Assembly (NCBI GenBank): GCA_021234155.1 | Contig: JAJEKV010000275.1 | Coordinates: 312,501 to 376,500 of the forward strand | Reading direction: 5' to 3' | Length of the DNA stretch: 64,000 nucleotides | Source: Isoetes taiwanensis | Taxonomy: Eukaryota; Streptophyta; Lycopodiopsida; Isoetales; Isoetaceae | Shown here: positions 41,131 through 51,780 of the stretch, one piece after another | Numbering within the stretch: the first letter of the stretch is position 1 | How the letters are laid out: every line of letters starts with the position of its first letter | Notes under the pieces: model-generated | Database searches by the model: none | Seen by the model: the letters and a program-made list of their open reading frames with translations, nothing else | What the model was told of the DNA's origin: nothing | Position numbers and translations under genes: made by a program

Positions 41131-43080
41131 TGAGACAAAAAATTACAACCTAGTTGCCACATCTAGTGCAATCTGCAACCCAAGTTCAGCTACAACATTG
41201 AAAAATGCACATGCATCAAATTTCCTCTTGAGTTCAAATTGTAGGATGCTCACTTGATATTTGATTAAAATATGAATGTTGGGTCGCTTTTTAGGACATG
41301 TGATATCAAGAATCAAATTCAATTTAAATATCAATAAAAATTTAACCTCATAATGACTATTAACTTGTTGTTGAAAATGTTCTAAAACTCTATGCTACAG
41401 TAAAAATAAGATCATTTCCATAGGATCATTTTCATTGCTACAGTGATTTCTACATGTGACGTATTATCAAATTACTAACCTCTTCAATATGAGTTCGCTC
41501 TCCAAATTGACACTCCACTTACCTTTCCCTCTTTACAAACTTTTCTCTAATTTTTATCGTTTTACTAGAGTTGAATGCGTAATCTCCTTAACCTGCAATT
41601 ATATTTTAAAAAGAATCATCACAATTGGTTTAGGGAGTCCCTTATACAAAGCAAACTTTGAGAAAGAAATCCAAATTTTCATCAGAAGTAATGACATTCG
41701 TGCACAAGTGTGCCAATGGTTACTCAATTTCCACCTAAACATAGCTATCTACTGGCAACAACCTTAATTTATCACAATAGGTATAAAGTATCTAGCCACA
41801 TCCATGAAAACACTCTGCACATGCAGGGTAACTTAAAAAACCTAAAGTCGCCTAAAAATACTAGCAATGGTGTTAATGCATATGAAATTAAAAGTACAAG
41901 CACAACTAAGAGCTATAAAATAGAATGAGTCAACAGTGATAAACAGTAAATCCACTTAGCAAAGTAATCATGTATGCACAACACTTAAGTAGGATAGGCA
42001 TCGACAAGCAATGCACACAACCAAGGCCAACAAAAAGCATAAGAATCCAACCATACTCCCATAAAAACTACAAAGATCAACATATTCATGTAAATCCACA
42101 ATATGCATGCAACATCACTCTAAATTGGAATTACACGTGAATGAGAATAAATATAGATAAAAGCAACAAAATCTCCACTTGAATCCATGGCTATAACATA
42201 AAAAGAAAACATCTTAGCCAACGCACCACAAATTTTAAAATTTTACAATTGGAAAAAATTGTAGCGAAGTGAAGGACAATAAACCCAAAATAAATAAATT
42301 GTAGCGAAGTGAAGGAGTTTTCAAAGACTACACTTGCTATACCCTAGCCAAGTATATAGAGTTAAAACATTTGGAAATGGATGATGAGTCAGACCCAAAT
42401 AAAAAGGGAAGACAAATCTAGGGAAAATAGCACTCAAAGGAAAAGAAAGGGTTGCAAGTATGATGGAAAAGGGAGGGAAATATTTCCTAAAATGAACAGT
42501 AGAGCAGGTATCATGCACGATGTCATGCGGAAAAGCATTGGTGAACGTCGAGAAGGGAGCAAGACAAACATGAAAAAGGTAGAGGTATAGGATAATTCCC
42601 GGGCTTAAGCTTTGGCATCAAGGGCAAAGGGGCAAAACTAAATTTTGGATGCATCTAGAGAATGGATATGGAAATATCCTAAGCAGTATACTCGGTGAGT
42701 ACTTGGATGCTAACCTCTGGAGAAGCTATCATAGGCAAGAGAACGACACTGCAAGAGAAAGAGAAAGGTCGGATCTGAACAATGCTCTTAAGTGCCAGCA
42801 TCTTAGAAACTCCTTTCAATCAAGAGGATAGAACCTATAGATAGTTAAGGTAACGAGACAAAGGAAGTCAAGCAAAAGGTTTGAATGAGAAAAGAGAAAG
42901 ACGATGAAGAAAAACGACTATACGATTTTTGAGAGAGATCTTCGAGGAATTACATCTTTCACCACATTCCTTGATTTCTTTTCATAAGAATTGTATTATT
43001 CAAAGACTTTCCTTACCTACCATAAACCGTTAGTTGTTCCATTCCTATTACATCTTCTTAAGATTCTAATCGGAATCTAA
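41131..43080. other. No recognised gene
   Basis: AT-rich sequence within the CACTA-like element. Short frames only. The phrase ATTGTAGCGAAGTGAAGGA is repeated at 42259 and 42299 (40-bp spacing). Confidence 0.4.
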
Positions 43081-43104
43081 GTCATTTGGATCTAAGCAAC
43101 CATT

Positions 43105-43590
43105 CATTTGCCGGTATTGTGGTAAAGAGGTCCGGATCGCAGAAACTTCTCATGAGTGCTCATGTCTCTCATGTTGATTTGAAAAAGGCGAATTGCAATT
43201 CCTCAATATGCGAATTTACGTTAAGGTTTGGCTTGTAGAAGTCCAAGCATTTGGCACCAAATTTCATGGTTTACGTAATATTCGTGCCAAGACAAGAGTC
43301 AAGATGGCGGATGGAAACTCGCCTAAATTTATTGCACAAGGGGATGTCTCTCTTTCTACCACAAACTGTTTTACTCTCGAGTCTTACTCTCCGTAATCAA
43401 AAGTACGGCTTGCTTGTAAACTTGCTTAGTGTAAGTGAGTTTGATTGAATGATGAGCTATTCCGCCTTTTTTTCTGATGTCCTGGTTCACATTCTTTGTA
43501 AAACTCCTTTCGATTTTGTTGATCTTAAACTTTTGGCCGAAGGTCACTTAAATGAGGAAGGTTTGTACATCTTGGATGTCCAATAGGCGG
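43105..43590 (+). pseudogene. Copia retrotransposon fragment (zinc knuckle, protease end, pre-integrase)
   Basis: Pieces in three frames follow the order of a Ty1/Copia polyprotein. First a zinc-knuckle-like ICRYCGKEVRIAETSHEC. Then VKMADGNSPKFIAQGDVSL, which resembles the phrase (VKxADGSxxxIxGxGxV) near the end of Copia protease. Then LLVNLLSVSEFD, equal to the family's NLLSVSQL phrase. Last, AEGHLNEEGLYILD, the GAG-pre-integrase signature. Frameshifts separate all of them and no reverse transcriptase follows. Old fragment. Confidence 0.55.
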
Positions 43591-43962
43591 TTCACATCAA
43601 CAAGAAGTCTCACATAAATCATCTCTTCTTGTCTTTGTTTCTAGATCAGAGTCTTTATGGCATAAGGTTTTCCCTGCCTTAGTTTCAGGATCCAGGATGG
43701 TTCAAGAAATGCCCACTCTTACTATATAAGATGGTAAGGACCAAGGATCCGTCTGATTGCCAAGCTGCTACAGGGCTAGAAACCTAGCCTAAAAGGCTAG
43801 AGAGAAGTTTAACAAGATTTGATCCCACACAACAGTAAAGAGAATAACAGAGAAAACTATTATCAGAGAAACCTCGGTCTTTATTAAACTGAAACCTCAC
43901 TCTAATTTTTGCCATGATGACTGGACCTAGATACTAGAAATATATTTCACTTCATTTTTACC
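43591..43962. other. No recognised gene
   Basis: Sequence following the Copia fragment. Nothing identified. Confidence 0.4.
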
Positions 43963-44646
43963 TTGAAAATAATGCAAAGATTGCTCAAAGATGTGCGCGG
44001 GAAACCGTGCACTTACCTACTTTATAATCGATTTGCGTGATATTAAAACATGGAAGGAAGATCATGCTGGAACCAAAAAAGAAATCAAGACTGAGTGTCC
44101 AATAGCATTGACTGTTCAAAGGAATCACTCACAACCTTCTGTTGGCATCTAATTTTCTGTTCAAGATCCATTTATGTATGGGCAACCAAAAGTGCAAGAA
44201 ATATATTTATTAAGCAGCCAGAAGAGCAGGGTCTGTAACATAAAAAGCACTGAGTACAAGACATTGCTGACATCTGAACATTGCACAGAGAGAACATGTA
44301 AAAGAGAATCTAAAAGCTGCGAGTGAAATTCATCAATGTCTGAAGGAGCAACAACGGAAAAAGGAAAAAGCTGAGAGGGAAAGATTCCACAAAGAGATGA
44401 CAGGAAAACTTGCCCAGGTTGGTTAATTCATTTGATGAAATGCATGCCGGTCTCAAAATAAAGAGACTTGTTGTAAACACAGAAAGACTATGAATCTGAA
44501 GGATGTGGTCCTTTTTCATACTTGCAGTCCTAAGCATTTTATCTTGAAAATAAACGCAACACTGCTCAAATATGTGCAGGGAACCAGGCACTTACCTCTC
44601 TATACTGATTTGCAGATATTAAAACATGGAAGGAAGATCATGCTGG
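43963..44646 (+). repeat. Direct repeat pair, ~105 bp each
   Basis: 43963-44070 and 44543-44646 share CTTGAAAATAA, TGCTCAAA, GTGC(G/A)(C/G)GG, GCACTTACCT and the identical stretch GATATTAAAACATGGAAGG continuing through AAGATCATGCTGG. They are about 580 bp apart, diverged, and in the same orientation. Origin unknown. Confidence 0.7.
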
Positions 44647-45867
44647 TACCTTGTTGCAGAGTCCAATATCATGACCTGAAATATAGATGCAGTCAATTCT
44701 TAACAATTACCACAAGTTGTTAAGGTAAATATGAAAGGTTTTCAGCGTAAAGTTTTTCAGTGTATAAATATGCAATGATGTGCTGGTTTAAGCTCTAGCC
44801 ACCAGGTTCCCCAAAAAGAAACTACCAGTCATCTAGAATCTCTAATGTAGATAATGGATTTCAAATAGACGCTCAAATGTACTCACGTTCTGCCATCAAG
44901 ATCAATTCATATCGAATATTTGAAGCCAATGTTAGGAAGACTGTGGGATCTGCTACGAAGTGGGAATGTTCCTTTGACTCAACCTGCAATTATAGTTCCA
45001 TGTAAAATTATCACAAATAGAATTCATGCAAACTTTGCTTCCAAAATCAAATTCTCAAAACCTTTCAATCCAGGACACAAAAACCAGTTTTCTATTCTGT
45101 TTACCTGTTTTCTGATTCTAGATTTGGCGCCCGAGAATGCAAGAACAGCAAGAAAGCATTTCCCATTTCCCGCTTCCCACCGAATTTTGCTCAAATTTCG
45201 CCGAATTGTGCTCAAAATTTGTCACGAAGGTAAATTTTTTTTGTCCTACGTGACAAAAACTAGTTTGTCACGAATGAACCATTTTCCACGCGTGACATAA
45301 ATTTGTTTGTTATTTCAATGGTCCATATAGTTATAGGCTACAATAGAAATAGAGTTCTCCTTTGGCAACCAATAATTTACTGCCACATGGCAAGTCCATA
45401 CAATGCAAAATGGAAGTCGGCTAACCCCATTCCACATGACTAACCGTTTGGAGCCGTTTTCAAGTTTTCTTTAGGGATGTCATTGCCGCATTGCTCTTTC
45501 TGCAAAGTTTTCGCACTGTTTTTCGAGCAAAGTTCTTCCTTAGAGTTGTCGCCACCACATTGTTCTTTGAGTCCTTGATAGAGTTTTCGCAGGGCAGGCC
45601 TAAGCTTTTTCTTCACCATTTCTTTCCCACGATCAGGAAGTCAATGGCTCAATAGCAGTTTTTCTGTAGTTGCATTGCCTACATAGCTTCACAACAATTT
45701 ATGCAATGGATGAGGATGCAATTTATCGTGTCCTCTAGTATATGCTTGGTTGCCATAGATGGGATAAATTCCATCCCCATTTATTCCATCCTCAGCTTAG
45801 AAATGCTTCCAAACTTCCAATAATATTGATTCCAATGTACAATATCTTTTGCTTCCTGTATATGCAT
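44647..45867. other. No recognised gene
   Basis: Includes the degraded palindromes near 45215-45295 that may end the CACTA-like element. No coding frame was recognised. Confidence 0.4.
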
Positions 45868-45897
45868 TAGAGTTTTTTTGAGGTCAATTAAGGGCCC

Positions 45898-46618
45898 TTA
45901 CTCGATGCCACGTCAAAAAGCTCGCGGCCAATGGGGAGCCGAGCTTGTACAGAGTTTTTTTACCGAGCCTTGGTTTCGCCATTCCAGGTGTCAACTGCAC
46001 GTAGCTTCGATAATATCCGTGCCTCTAGCTTCGGGTGTCAGATTACACACGTAGCAATTATGACCGTTAGCTCCCGCCCTCAATTCCCGCTCAGGTATTT
46101 TCTTCAACAAAGTTTGCGCGAAGATCGATTGCCCGCGCCAAGGGAACTTCGATTTGCTCGGGAATAGCTTCGATCTAGGCCAAAGTGAGTTTCACCACAA
46201 AAACTTCGGTCAAGGTAAAATCACCGAGCCTTTCCTAGTATTTCGATTCCGCTCCACATTCTAATTTGAATTCTGTGATTTTAGATGGCTATAAGCTCTA
46301 TCACAATCGTAAATGACTTTGAAAGCTTCGTGGTGTCGACCGGGAGCTTTGTTACACTCCAACCTGGAATGCGAGGTGAATAGCAAGTCAAAAGATGCAG
46401 GAGAAGTGATGTTTTCAAGATATTGGAAGGCTTTGATGGTCGGTTTTCGATCGGGCAAAGAGATATTTGTACAAGTGAGTCATGTATACACTCCAACAAA
46501 TATGGCAAAGAAAAAATAAGCAAGTTTAAGAACTTTCCCACGGTTAGAAGCAAATTGTAAGTATGTACTTCTATGCAATCCATATCTAAATTAGTTCAGT
46601 TACTTATCCAGTTCATTC
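45898..46618. other. No recognised gene
   Basis: Interior of the possible TIR element. Repeated AGCTTCG and GAGCC(T/G)TGG phrases are seen at 45945-46235. No domain identified. Confidence 0.35.
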
Positions 46619-46999
46619 CTATTCTCTCAGGTTTGTGTATATCTGATGTGTAGAACACAATCTCTTCACAATAGTGTATTCCATTGCTTTCACCAAGATA
46701 TGGGCTCCTTGTTGTTCGAAGGTAGCATACCAGTGCAGCTCATAGAAAAGGGGTATATGGTTCTGGAGGTATGAATACTCTCCACGAAGATCCAAGCTTA
46801 TTGAGCTTCCATTGCCCAGCCTGTCCGAGCTATACTGCAGGCCTCTGAATGCCACTTCTATCTTACTAGCACAGAGTAAGTTGTCACAGGAAATGCTTAC
46901 GGCATTGAAGGAGAAGGGAGGTTTCTGCGGGCATGTGAAGACAAATTTAGGAATTGATTTGTTCATTGCCTTATTCAAGATGTTTACAGGTTCCGGCAA
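46619..46999 (-). CDS. Unrecognised frame of 126 codons
   Basis: The minus-strand frame has protein-like composition, for example SIPKFVFTCPQKPPFSFNAV, then GNGSSISLDLRGEYSYLQN and IPLFYELHWYATFEQQGAH. I do not recognise a family. It could be a decayed exon of the surrounding possible transposon. A chance frame cannot be excluded. Confidence 0.2.
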   Translation of the reverse strand: MPEPVNILNKAMNKSIPKFVFTCPQKPPFSFNAVSISCDNLLCASKIEVAFRGLQYSSDRLGNGSSISLDLRGEYSYLQNHIPLFYELHWYATFEQQGAHILVKAMEYTIVKRLCSTHQIYTNLRE

Positions 47000-47221
47000 A
47001 TCGGTGGATAGTTTTTAGATAGTCTATTTCTTGAAGGTTGGAGTACTGACTTTCATGATGGAGTGAATCTAATGAATGCGGGGATAAGCCAAGACATGGT
47101 TTGGTTCAGATGTTGCATCTGTATATGAATCTATATAATATAAATATAAGTGACGATTAATTGGAGATCTATTGTATATTGATTGGAAAGGTTTGCTTTC
47201 AGTGTAACATAAAAAATTAAA

Positions 47222-47360
47222 GTAGCTACGATGCGAAAATATGAATATTCATAAAATAAGGAAGTGTTGTTTTCGCACCGTAGGCACGGTGCGAAATTAT
47301 GTATAACATAAAATATGGAAGTGTTGTTTTCGCACCGTAGCTACGGTGCGAAATTCATTA
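47222..47360. repeat. Tandem palindromes CGCACCGTAG-CTACGGTGCG, left cluster
   Basis: Two full units with period 57 (CGCACCGTAGGCACGGTGCG at 47274 and CGCACCGTAGCTACGGTGCG at 47331) plus a partial one at 47222. The spacers are TATAACATAAAATATGGAAG. The same units in the same orientation are at 56780-56935. Confidence 0.8.
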
Positions 47361-47490
47361 GAGGTTTGATGGGATCTCTTAAGGGCCCAGCCCGATGCCA
47401 AACATGGAAACCCACTAGGGTTGAGGCCCGAGACTCTAGGTTTCTAATGAACAGTTGTAGATTCAAATCAGATTTCATTAACAATCTCAA

Positions 47491-47837
47491 GAGCGTGGTT
47501 ACAAAGGCGATTTGCCATATCCATGACCAATGGTTACATGCATTTCGTACTGTGGCTATTATGCAACACTTTATTTCTTTCTTTTTAGGGCGTGGCTACG
47601 GTTGCCATGTCCACAACCCAATGAATACATGCATTTCACATTGTAACCACTGTGCCCTTTTTTTTAGGGGCGTAGTTACAGTGCGAATTTGCCATGTCCA
47701 CAGCCCGACGGATACATGCATTTCAAGATCTTTGAACCACCAAAAAAAAAAAAAATTAGGGCGTGGTTACGGTCTTTAATTTGTTATGTCCACGTACCGA
47801 CCGGATACATGCATTTCAAGACCGTGAACCACGCCCT

Positions 47838-47840
<3 letters not shown>
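47491..47840. repeat. Array of four ~80-bp hairpin mini-elements separated by A/T runs
   Basis: Copies at 47491-47565, 47587-47658, 47666-47741 and 47755-47840 share a centre like TTTGCCATGTCCACAGCCC and GGATACATGCATTTC. In the last copy, TTAGGGCGTGGTTACGGTCT pairs with AGACCGTGAACCACGCCCTAA. A fifth copy (56501-56582) has different arms that still pair: GGTTACAGTGCGAA with TTCGCACTGTAACC. They resemble very small MITEs with T/A-run spacers. Confidence 0.75.
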
Positions 47841-47868
<28 letters not shown>

Positions 47869-50112
47869 CTATTTTGCTAATGGTCATGTTAAAACCTAGG
47901 GTAAGGTTATGATCAAGGGGCTTTATAACAAGTTAAGTCTATACCATATAGATGTAACTAGTATGAGTTATGTAATAAAAGTAAATACAAGGTCAAAATT
48001 GAGTTTTGAACTCATTAAAGTTTGGCTTTAGATGTTATATTATAGGCAATAGAAATTAATGGGCCTATAAGGTATGATACAATGGTCACGACCCTTGCTT
48101 GTTGTACCAAGCATCTAAGTAATAGTTTAACTAAGGTTGGATATGACTTATACGAATCTACCAAAGCCTAATATCCTTAGGATTATAAACCCTTTTTAAG
48201 TTTTTAGGGTACATGTGTTGGTAACACAATGACTGGCGGCGCGAATGGGACTATCGCCACAGCTATGGATGGGATTGAGACTGGATTGCACAATAGGGCA
48301 AGATGCTAAACGCTTACTACAGATACGAAATCACCAACTGGGTGCATGTAAGTCTGACAATTTGTGAAATCTTTCCTTAAAATCTACAACTAGGCTGGTG
48401 GATTTTGTGTAAGACAGTGGGTGGATATGGCAGTAAGAATCGTGCCTCTTTAAGTGATAATGCTAAGTACACATTTATACGTAGCCCATAAGGGACTTTA
48501 GGACTGGTAACAGTGGTTGAAAAATACCCTATAAAGATGGATGAGAATTCTTGGAGGGAGTTTGATTCTGACGGGTATCCATGGAGCTCTGATAATGAAT
48601 CCGAACTCGAAGAGGAATGGCTGAATAAAGAGTTTAGATTCTGCTGTAATACCACTGAGCTGGGTAAAGCTGAGATGGAAGGCGGTGGCAAGGCTGGGCA
48701 GAAACGCCCATGGATGCAAAACCAAAATCAGGGTAGTAGAAGGCAGGAGAGCTTCAAACATGCTGGCAATAAGCAGAATGCTAATGATTCCCCTGACTGT
48801 GTTCCTGATACACAAAATGACGAGCTTGATTATGACAATGAAGACTACCAGGTTGGAATAAATATCTTTCATTGTTCTTGATAGCTGAAACTGAGATGTT
48901 AGTATGTGTAAGAGCACCTTAGATGCTGGAAACAGGCTTAATGCTTAAGATATGTGTATCTGGATTGCATAAACATACATCTTAGAATAATATTCTTCCT
49001 GAAATGAATGGGCTAGGGGTAAAAAGGTAGCAATAGGTGACCAGCGATGAGTTGAGAAAACCTAATGTACCTTTTTGGCCCCTCACTCATTACCATTATC
49101 ATGCTAATGTTGTGTTGTGGGTCGCAGTGCACGCGTTTCTCCTCTTATTGATGTCTTTTTGCTTGCAAGCTGGAGTGGATGGAAGAATGATACGTTTTAC
49201 TTTAATTTCGACGATCATGAGTACACCGGGTGTTATTCTAAGCATGAAGGAACAAAATGGGAGAGTCTCCATGAACTCGTTACTTAAAATACTATTTACT
49301 GCACTATTTAAGCATTGGTCTTTAAGTTGCTGATGAACATATTATAGGACATATGAGCAGTATGTTAATTTGTGTTCCTTATAAGTTTTTTGGATTTAAA
49401 AACGAAATGGCATAACTCAGGGCCTTCTTTTGTTAATTAATGATGAGCTCATATGAGGAATATAGTCATAAACTCTAACTGTTATTGAGATAGCAGATTT
49501 TGGAATGGATCATGACTGTAAGTATATGTAAACTCTGAATTATAGGAATATACACTGATTATGTTGGACCAAAATACATGACAGGTTAAATAGTCTTTGA
49601 AGAGTATCTCTATGTATTAGCAGGGCTATTTATGAAAACAGAATGACCATACTAGTAAATATGGGCTAGTTAAGAAATGAAAAACTAAAATGGAGTTGAT
49701 ATGAATTAAATCTTAATGATGATAAAGCAACACATCTGGAAGGATATCTACTCATAAATATAATGATATGGAGCAGTTGTGTAAATAAGATAACAATGGT
49801 ACATGATCCTTAATAACCACCATGTCTATAAGATAAAAGATGAGGATCTGGTCACAAGTTAAATAGGATTTTCATTTGACATTGTTATACCAGGAAGGAT
49901 ATAAGAACATGTTATATGGGCTTAATGTTTCACATGTACAAATATTAATGATGAATACAAATGTATAATGTCTGAGTACTTGTTTCATAGGAAATCAATG
50001 TCATCAGGGATTCATTTCCTAGTATGGGCCGATAATACTATTGTAGGGATTGACCTCAATAGATGTCATGGCTAGTAGGCTGGGCTTATGTTAGTGTGGA
50101 CTGGGTTTTTTT
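47869..50112 (+). repeat. 5' direct terminal repeat (2244 bp)
   Basis: Nearly identical in layout to 54240-56490 (offset about 6371). It includes the first exon of the element's first gene (48537-48851) and most of the following intron. Ends are not TG...CA, unlike usual LTRs. Confidence 0.9.
48537..48851 (+). CDS. Exon 1 of the element's first protein (acidic, unrecognised)
   Basis: The frame starts at ATG 48537 (MDENSWREFDSDGYPWSSDN), is rich in Asp, Glu and Ser, then becomes polar and basic (GGKAGQKRPWMQNQNQ). It ends in frame at NEDYQ, where CAG|GTTGGA is a possible splice donor. Phase-0 joining to GAT at 50244 after an acceptor (TTAGCTATGCAG) gives DRVAVHELVLPKWNNELSQ. No family is recognised; the acidic head may be a low-complexity region. 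In the 3' repeat the same exon has a frameshift near 55010-55030. Confidence 0.5.
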
Positions 50113-50243
50113 AGGAACTTCGGGTCTCTGGTTTTACCAGGGTCATTGACGACTATGAACCAAGTACTTAGAATAACATATGAATCAGGGATCTTAAGTT
50201 AATGCTTACATGATTACCATGTACACTTACATTAGCTATGCAG
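48852..50243 (+). other. Inferred intron across the 5' repeat boundary (1392 bp)
   Basis: Donor GTTGGA after CAG, and acceptor TAGCTATGCAG before GAT. The reading frame is phase 0 on both sides, so exon 1 and the frame at 50244 fuse without a stop. The interior has many stops. The donor is weaker than the plant consensus. The last ~130 bases lie in the unique internal part. Confidence 0.45.
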
Positions 50244-51595
50244 GATAGGGTGGCAGTACACGAATTGGTGCTGCCTAAATGGAATAATGAGCTATCACAA
50301 CTCGGATATGGCTATTTCAAAAGGAGATCCCCAGCTATGCCGTGCAATGCTTGTTGTGCTGCATTAGGGATGTTAAAGCGCATGAATACATCATTCAAAA
50401 GGAAATGGCCAGAAAACCTGATATGTACTCTGCTATCTTGCATATGGGATTCAATCAATGGATGGCAGCTTTCCCAGCAATTAACAAAGCTGGTGGGGAG
50501 GTGGAAAAGATAGTGATGGTTATTGATGACATTTATAGCAGTCTGCCTGATATGATTTATCAGTGGACATTGGAGGAAGACAAATGCAAAGTCAGATATA
50601 AGATTGGACTCAAAGCTATTGAAGTTGCTAACAATCTTAGAAAGGATGAAAGAGTTGTGGAATGTGTGCAGATCAGTGAAAATGACAATGAGGATGATCC
50701 CTTCGATTCTTTACTATCTGAGCAGGATAAAGCAGAAATAAATGCCAAAAACAAGACTGCAGTGGATGATAATGGTGAGTTTGATTTTACACTCAACAAC
50801 TGTTTAAACTTTCCAATTATTCCAGAGAGGTTGGTGGAAAATCATGCCGTGCTATGCAATCAAGCTATATGGAGAACCAAAAACTTCGGAGCGCTGGCAC
50901 CCATCAGCAGAGATAATTGGATTATACTTGGTGGGCTTACCAAAGATCAGGTAACAACCGCTGCCTGTAATGCTGCTTTAAGAATGGAGAAATTTGTCAA
51001 TAAAGAAGAGGTTAAATGCTCTATTGACACTAGATTCTTTGATAAGAAATGTAGCAAGAGTCCATACATGTACATTAGTCAGAAGGGACATATGGCGTAT
51101 CCAAATATTAGCAGAGATGACTTTTACTGCAAAAGATTCTGGAGGACTATGTGTCCATATATCAAATGCATTTGTGATGACAGAGGCAAGAAAAAGAATA
51201 AGAAGAATGTATGTGGAGACAATATGACATGGTTGGATCAGGCAGTCTGGTACATGATTAACAACTTAGACAGCATTTATCCTGATATGTCTCCTGCTGC
51301 ACAAATGGTCAGTTTTAGGGGTTTCCTCAAAGGCCCATTAAAAACAACTATCATGGCTTTTATCTCATACCTTGAGATAAGGGAAAGTCTAATACATATG
51401 ACTTTGAAAATGGCGGAAGATCCATGGGCAGATCTGAAAATTAATCTGACACGATGCAAGATGGTTGACATCTGCGAGAAGACTATCAAACCTATATCTT
51501 TTATTAAAGAGAATAGGATGGCTACGAGTAGCAGCAATAGCAGACTGACCAGTGGGAGAACAGATCCACATCCAACAACCAATGCAACATTATGA
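50244..51595 (+). pseudogene. First protein of the reverse transcriptase element (main part)
   Basis: The exon frame 50244 onward (DRVAVHELVLPKWNNELSQL, YFKRRSPAMPCNACCAALG) passes by a frame change between about 50340 and 50400 into a long frame (to 51595) with ARKPDMYSAILHMGFNQWMA, VMVIDDIYSSLPDMIYQW and an acidic linker ENDNEDDPFDSLL. Later come ALAPISRDNWIILGGLTKDQ, a Cys/Lys-rich part (YIKCICDDRGKKKNKKNVCG) and FRGFLKGPLKTTIMAFISYL. I recognise no nuclease, nucleocapsid or protease motif. It would be the ORF1-like product. The frame change may be a mutation or a small intron that I could not place. Its stop overlaps the ATG of a short frame (51592-51777) in ATGA. Confidence 0.5.
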
Positions 51596-51777
51596 TCAAA
51601 CCACCAAGGATCACCAAAAAACCAGGGGCAGACAGTCCTGTATGCTCAGAAAGTACATCAGTGGAATGTATTGGTACACAAGTGGCTATGGGACATTCAG
51701 TAACCAAGGACGTTAACAAGAGTACAAGGACGTATTCCGGCTTAGCTGGAGAGGAACTGAAATATACATCAGGTTAA
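51592..51777 (+). CDS. Small frame between the two large proteins
   Basis: Starts at ATG in the ATGA overlap with the preceding stop and reads MIKPPRITKKPGADSPVCSE, ending GEELKYTSG. It lies just upstream of the inferred spliced start of the reverse transcriptase. It may be a chance frame, an upstream regulator or a translation-reinitiation link. No family recognised. Confidence 0.2.
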   Translation: MIKPPRITKKPGADSPVCSESTSVECIGTQVAMGHSVTKDVNKSTRTYSGLAGEELKYTSG

Positions 51778-51780
51778 AAA

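Larger units (their letters stand above)
38786..45310. mobile_element. CACTA-type DNA transposon, decayed
   Basis: The left end begins CACTAGTAGAGATAACC at 38786, which fits the CACTA superfamily terminus. Palindromic subterminal repeats TTTGTCACGCGTGACAAA follow (38803-39070), and the same motif in degraded form lies at 45215-45295, near the presumed right end. CACTA elements have such subterminal repeats for transposase binding. The right terminal repeat itself is not recognisable, so the boundary is approximate. Within it are minus-strand exons of a possible accessory protein and a Copia fragment. Confidence 0.45.

Noticed and set aside
49329-49365. CTGATGA in the terminal repeat as a hammerhead ribozyme core, since some Penelope-like elements carry such ribozymes
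   Set aside because: No GAAA at a suitable distance and no pairing for stem II. A minus-strand candidate near 50000 (CTGATGA ... GAAAC) also lacks a proper stem.
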